Origin: Pseudomonadota bacterium
GTDB lineage: Bacteria; Pseudomonadota; Gammaproteobacteria; Burkholderiales; Ferrovaceae
Reading direction: 5' to 3'
DNA: 8,559 nt
Assembly (NCBI GenBank): GCA_021805725.1
Contig: JAJZEH010000089.1
Span: 1-8,559, forward strand
Each line of letters starts with the position of its first letter. The first letter of the stretch is position 1. The position numbers and the translations under genes are program-made. This document shows, piece after piece, positions 6,425 to 8,559 of the stretch. The notes below the pieces were generated by a model. It ran no database searches. It saw nothing but the letters and a program-made list of their open reading frames with translations, and was not told where the DNA came from.

Positions 6425-7698
6425 CAGCCTGCCTGGCGTTCCCACACCGCCGCAAAAAATCCGTCGGTGTGATGCCGGTGTGGCAATAATCGAAACCGTT
6501 CCCCCATCTCCAGCGCAATCTGCTGGGCCGCCAGAATCTCGCCGCAGTGTACCGGCGTGAATTCGGGATGGGCTGCGGCAAAGCGATCGGCCTGCGCATC
6601 GTTTTCCTCGTCGAGCAGGCTGCAAGTGGCGTACACCAGCCGTCCACCGGGTTTGACCAGCGTGGCGGCCGCCTCGAGGATGGCCGCCTGCTTGACCACG
6701 AGCTCGGCCACCGAAACGTCGCTCTGGCGCATTTTGAGGTCAGGATTGCGGCGCAGGGTGCCCAGCCCGCTACAGGGCGCATCCACCAGCACCCGGTCAA
6801 TCTTGCCGGCCAGCCGCCGCACGCGTGCTTCCGTCTCGCTTGCAATCAGCACCGGATTGAGGTTGGACAAGCCGGAACGCTTAAGGCGCGGTTTGAGGTT
6901 GTTGAGGCGGCGCTCGGACACATCAAAGGCATAGACCCGACCCTGATTATGCATCAGGGCGCCCAGCATGAGCGTCTTGCCCCCTGCGCCGGCGCAGAAA
7001 TCCACCACCATGTCGCGGCGACGCGGGGCCACGAGAAAGCCCAGCAGCTGGCTGCCCTCGTCCTGCACTTCCACATGGCCCGCCGTAAAGAGTTCGAGGC
7101 GATTGACGGAGGGGCGGCCCTCCAGACGAATGCCGATGGGGGACCAGGGGGTGGACACGCCTTTCAGCCCCGCGGCGTCGAGCGCCTGCAGCACGGCATC
7201 GCGCGTGGTGAGCAGCGTGTTGACCCGCAGGTCGAGTGGCGCCTGGGTCTGCAACGCGCGCCCCAGGGCCAGCACTTCTTCGGCCGGATACCGTTGCAGC
7301 AGCCGCGTCACCACCCACTGCGGCAAATCCGCCTGGACGGCCAGGGTATCGGGCACCGGTTGCGCCTTGAGCGCTTCAAGCCAGGCTCCTTCCTCACCCT
7401 GGCACAACGGCAGCAGCTCGCGCGCACTGCGCCCCAGCACCCGGTAGAGGGTGGCGAGCGCCATGCGTCGCGGCGACGTTGTAGGCGCCAATACCTTGAT
7501 CAACTCCAGGCGTCGCAGCAAGGCATAGACCCCTTCCGCCACAAAGGCCCGGTCCTGCATGCCCATTTCAGGATGATTGCGAAAAAACTGGTGCAGGGCA
7601 ACGTCCGCAGGCATGCTGGCCGGCAGGACCATTTCCAGCGCGGACACCAGGGCCCCGAACTGGTTTTCGGTGATTGCCTTACTGGGGGTACGACTCAT
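6424..7698 (-). CDS. RsmB/NOP-family RNA (cytosine-5) methyltransferase
   Basis: Class I SAM-dependent enzyme expected to methylate cytosine C5 in rRNA or tRNA. The product is 424 residues. The N-terminal ~70 residues are helical, like the NusB-type domain of RsmB, with ADVALHQFFRNHPEMGMQDRAFV at 31-53. Then follow LDLRVNTLLTTRD (155-167) and the catalytic core: motif I DFCAGAGGKT (233-242), acidic loop AFDVSERRLNNL (257-268), motif IV VDAPCSGLGTLRRNPDLKMR (305-324) with Cys309, and motif VI YATCSLLDEEND (356-367) with Cys359. In this family the TCS cysteine attacks the base and the PCS cysteine helps release product; both are present, so it should be active. The true rsmB usually sits beside fmt/def, so this may be a paralog and I give no symbol. 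Start ATG 7698 overlaps the DUF3108 stop (ATGA, 7695-7698); the longer open frame to 8250 runs through DUF3108 and is a shadow. Confidence 0.93.
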   Translation of the reverse strand: MSRTPSKAITENQFGALVSALEMVLPASMPADVALHQFFRNHPEMGMQDRAFVAEGVYALLRRLELIKVLAPTTSPRRMALATLYRVLGRSARELLPLCQGEEGAWLEALKAQPVPDTLAVQADLPQWVVTRLLQRYPAEEVLALGRALQTQAPLDLRVNTLLTTRDAVLQALDAAGLKGVSTPWSPIGIRLEGRPSVNRLELFTAGHVEVQDEGSQLLGFLVAPRRRDMVVDFCAGAGGKTLMLGALMHNQGRVYAFDVSERRLNNLKPRLKRSGLSNLNPVLIASETEARVRRLAGKIDRVLVDAPCSGLGTLRRNPDLKMRQSDVSVAELVVKQAAILEAAATLVKPGGRLVYATCSLLDEENDAQADRFAAAHPEFTPVHCGEILAAQQIALEMGERFRLLPHRHHTDGFFAAVWERQAG

Positions 7699-8417
7699 TC
7701 CATTTCCACTCGCAGCATGCGCTGCTCCCATTGATGACCCCGCTCGGTCACTTGCATGCGAACGGGAGGATAACGCCGGTCTTCCGGCAACCATAGATCG
7801 AAATGGGACGGGGCCTGCTCGCCCTCGTCCCCCACATGCAGCGTCTTGAAGCGACCGGCATCGGTGACGGTCTCGCCGGTGTCGCGCGCGACGAGGTGGT
7901 GGACTTCCAGCTTTTTTCCGGTGCTCATGGAAATGTCGCGCCCCAGCATGGTCTTGCCTGCCACGCGGTAGAGATACTTGATGGACAGCATGTCCTGGGT
8001 GCCCGGTGGCAGCGGCACCGTCTCGGTCTTGCCATCGAAGTGCTGCTCGAGCAGGCCCGTATCCCAATGAAAATCTGTCGCAAAGCGCTGCGACGCATCG
8101 TTGCGGGCATGCTCGAAATGCACGGGGCGTAAGTCCTGCTCCAGCACGATGCCCCGGCTGGTTTCCTGAAACGAGGGGGCCAGCCATTGCAGCACCGCGT
8201 AGGGCTGGGCGGTGCTGACGATATCGTAGCTGTCTCCGGTGCGGGTCCACACCTCGATGACCTCGCCCACGGGCACACCGCTGTAATACAGCCGGTAGGC
8301 CACACGCACGGTTTCATGAACCAGGACGGGATCTTCGGCATGGACCCCGATGCCGCTCCACAACACCGCCACCAGAAGCGCCCCGAGGATCCCTCCGGAA
8401 CGCCGCCGCCCGCTCAT
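7695..8417 (-). CDS. Exported DUF3108 protein
   Basis: A 240-residue protein of unknown function, expected in the periplasm or outer membrane. It begins MSGRRRSGG followed by a hydrophobic stretch ILGALLVAVLWSGIGV (about 10-25) and a plausible signal peptidase I site after HA (27). No lipobox cysteine is seen; the mature part contains none at all. The mature region alternates short hydrophobic strands typical of a beta-rich fold: VRVAYRLYYSGVPVGEVIEVW (38-58) at the start and FDLWLPEDRRYPPVRMQV (206-223) near the end, both characteristic of DUF3108 proteins. In betaproteobacteria this family commonly follows purN, as here. The start ATG 8417 overlaps the purN stop (ATGA, 8414-8417) with GAGG just upstream, and its own stop overlaps the methyltransferase start. 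What it does for purine synthesis or RNA modification, if anything, is unknown. Confidence 0.88.
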   Translation of the reverse strand: MSGRRRSGGILGALLVAVLWSGIGVHAEDPVLVHETVRVAYRLYYSGVPVGEVIEVWTRTGDSYDIVSTAQPYAVLQWLAPSFQETSRGIVLEQDLRPVHFEHARNDASQRFATDFHWDTGLLEQHFDGKTETVPLPPGTQDMLSIKYLYRVAGKTMLGRDISMSTGKKLEVHHLVARDTGETVTDAGRFKTLHVGDEGEQAPSHFDLWLPEDRRYPPVRMQVTERGHQWEQRMLRVEME

Positions 8418-8559
8418 GGGCCCTCGGGGACGATCAAGCTGCCGGCACCTTGCAAGGCCTCATCGCGAACGAGAATCCGTCCATCCTGCAGCGATTCCAG
8501 CCGGCCCTCGGCCCACCAGCGCAAAGCACGCGGGTAGATCTCGTGCTCGCGTCGCAGGA
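8414..8559 (-). CDS. purN: Phosphoribosylglycinamide formyltransferase (PurN), C-terminal 47 residues only
   Basis: Transfers a formyl group from 10-formyltetrahydrofolate to GAR, the third step of de novo purine synthesis. Only the 3' end is in the window: 47 codons and a TGA at 8416-8414, in a frame open to the right edge. The tail LRREHEIYPRALRWWAEGRLESLQDGR fits the conserved PurN ending (EH-x-x-YP-x-A-x-R-W-x-x-x-GRL). The active-site residues lie outside the window, so the call rests on this tail and on the DUF3108 neighbour. The stop overlaps the DUF3108 start. Confidence 0.88.
   Translation of the reverse strand, partial: LRREHEIYPRALRWWAEGRLESLQDGRILVRDEALQGAGSLIVPEGP

Noticed and set aside
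5400..6845. 481-codon minus-strand frame spanning the channel and methyltransferase genes
   Set aside because: Out-of-frame shadow crossing a stop/start junction of two clearly assigned genes; its Arg, Pro and His-rich sequence has no domain.
6547..7734. 395-codon plus-strand frame opposite the methyltransferase
   Set aside because: Antisense shadow of a gene carrying all RsmB-family catalytic motifs.
1..8559. Mobile element, CRISPR, phage, toxin-antitoxin or defence genes
   Set aside because: Every gene is a recognised housekeeping or conserved family, all on one strand with tight spacing; there are no transposase, integrase or direct-repeat boundaries beyond the small palindromic repeat.

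Overview
The window is ordinary, densely packed bacterial chromosome. All eight protein genes I can support lie on the minus strand, so transcription runs from high to low coordinates. Coding DNA is GC-rich, and the only two gaps of note (3737-3894 and 5083-5149) are clearly AT-rich. Gene content and order point to a betaproteobacterium: a cysI-DUF934-cysH-cysD sulfate-assimilation cluster, and purN followed by a DUF3108 gene. The genus is not determinable by eye. A GGGGACAGACCCC-type intergenic palindrome, which I recall from many beta- and gammaproteobacteria, fits this.

Right block (8559 to 5150): the 3' end of purN, an exported DUF3108 protein, an RsmB/NOP-type RNA cytosine-5 methyltransferase and a multi-TM MscS-family channel. 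purN/DUF3108 and DUF3108/methyltransferase each share a 4-base ATGA stop/start overlap. The channel start follows the methyltransferase stop by 14 bases, and its Shine-Dalgarno sequence shares a base with that stop codon. These four genes look like one translationally coupled operon whose promoter is outside the window.

Middle (5149 to 3737): a 67-base AT-rich gap with a candidate promoter, then a membrane fatty-acid desaturase with three histidine boxes and a long helical C-terminal tail. Two bases after its stop codon begins a perfect 19-bp inverted repeat with a third, repeated arm. This probably ends the desaturase transcript and separates it from the cys operon.

Left block (3736 to 1): cysI (siroheme/4Fe-4S sulfite reductase), a DUF934 gene, cysH and cysD (cut by the window edge), all joined by overlaps of 8, 4 and 4 bases. 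The cysH product carries the paired cysteines of a 4Fe-4S APS reductase, so the pathway would be sulfate to APS (CysD with CysN, presumably just past the left edge), APS to sulfite (CysH), sulfite to sulfide (CysI), with no need for APS kinase. No flavoprotein subunit (CysJ) is seen, so how CysI receives electrons is open. DUF934 is the one uncharacterised member of this pathway block.

I found no convincing new system, mobile element gene, CRISPR array, tRNA or rRNA. The points most worth a second look are the three-armed repeat, the DUF934 protein and the desaturase tail.
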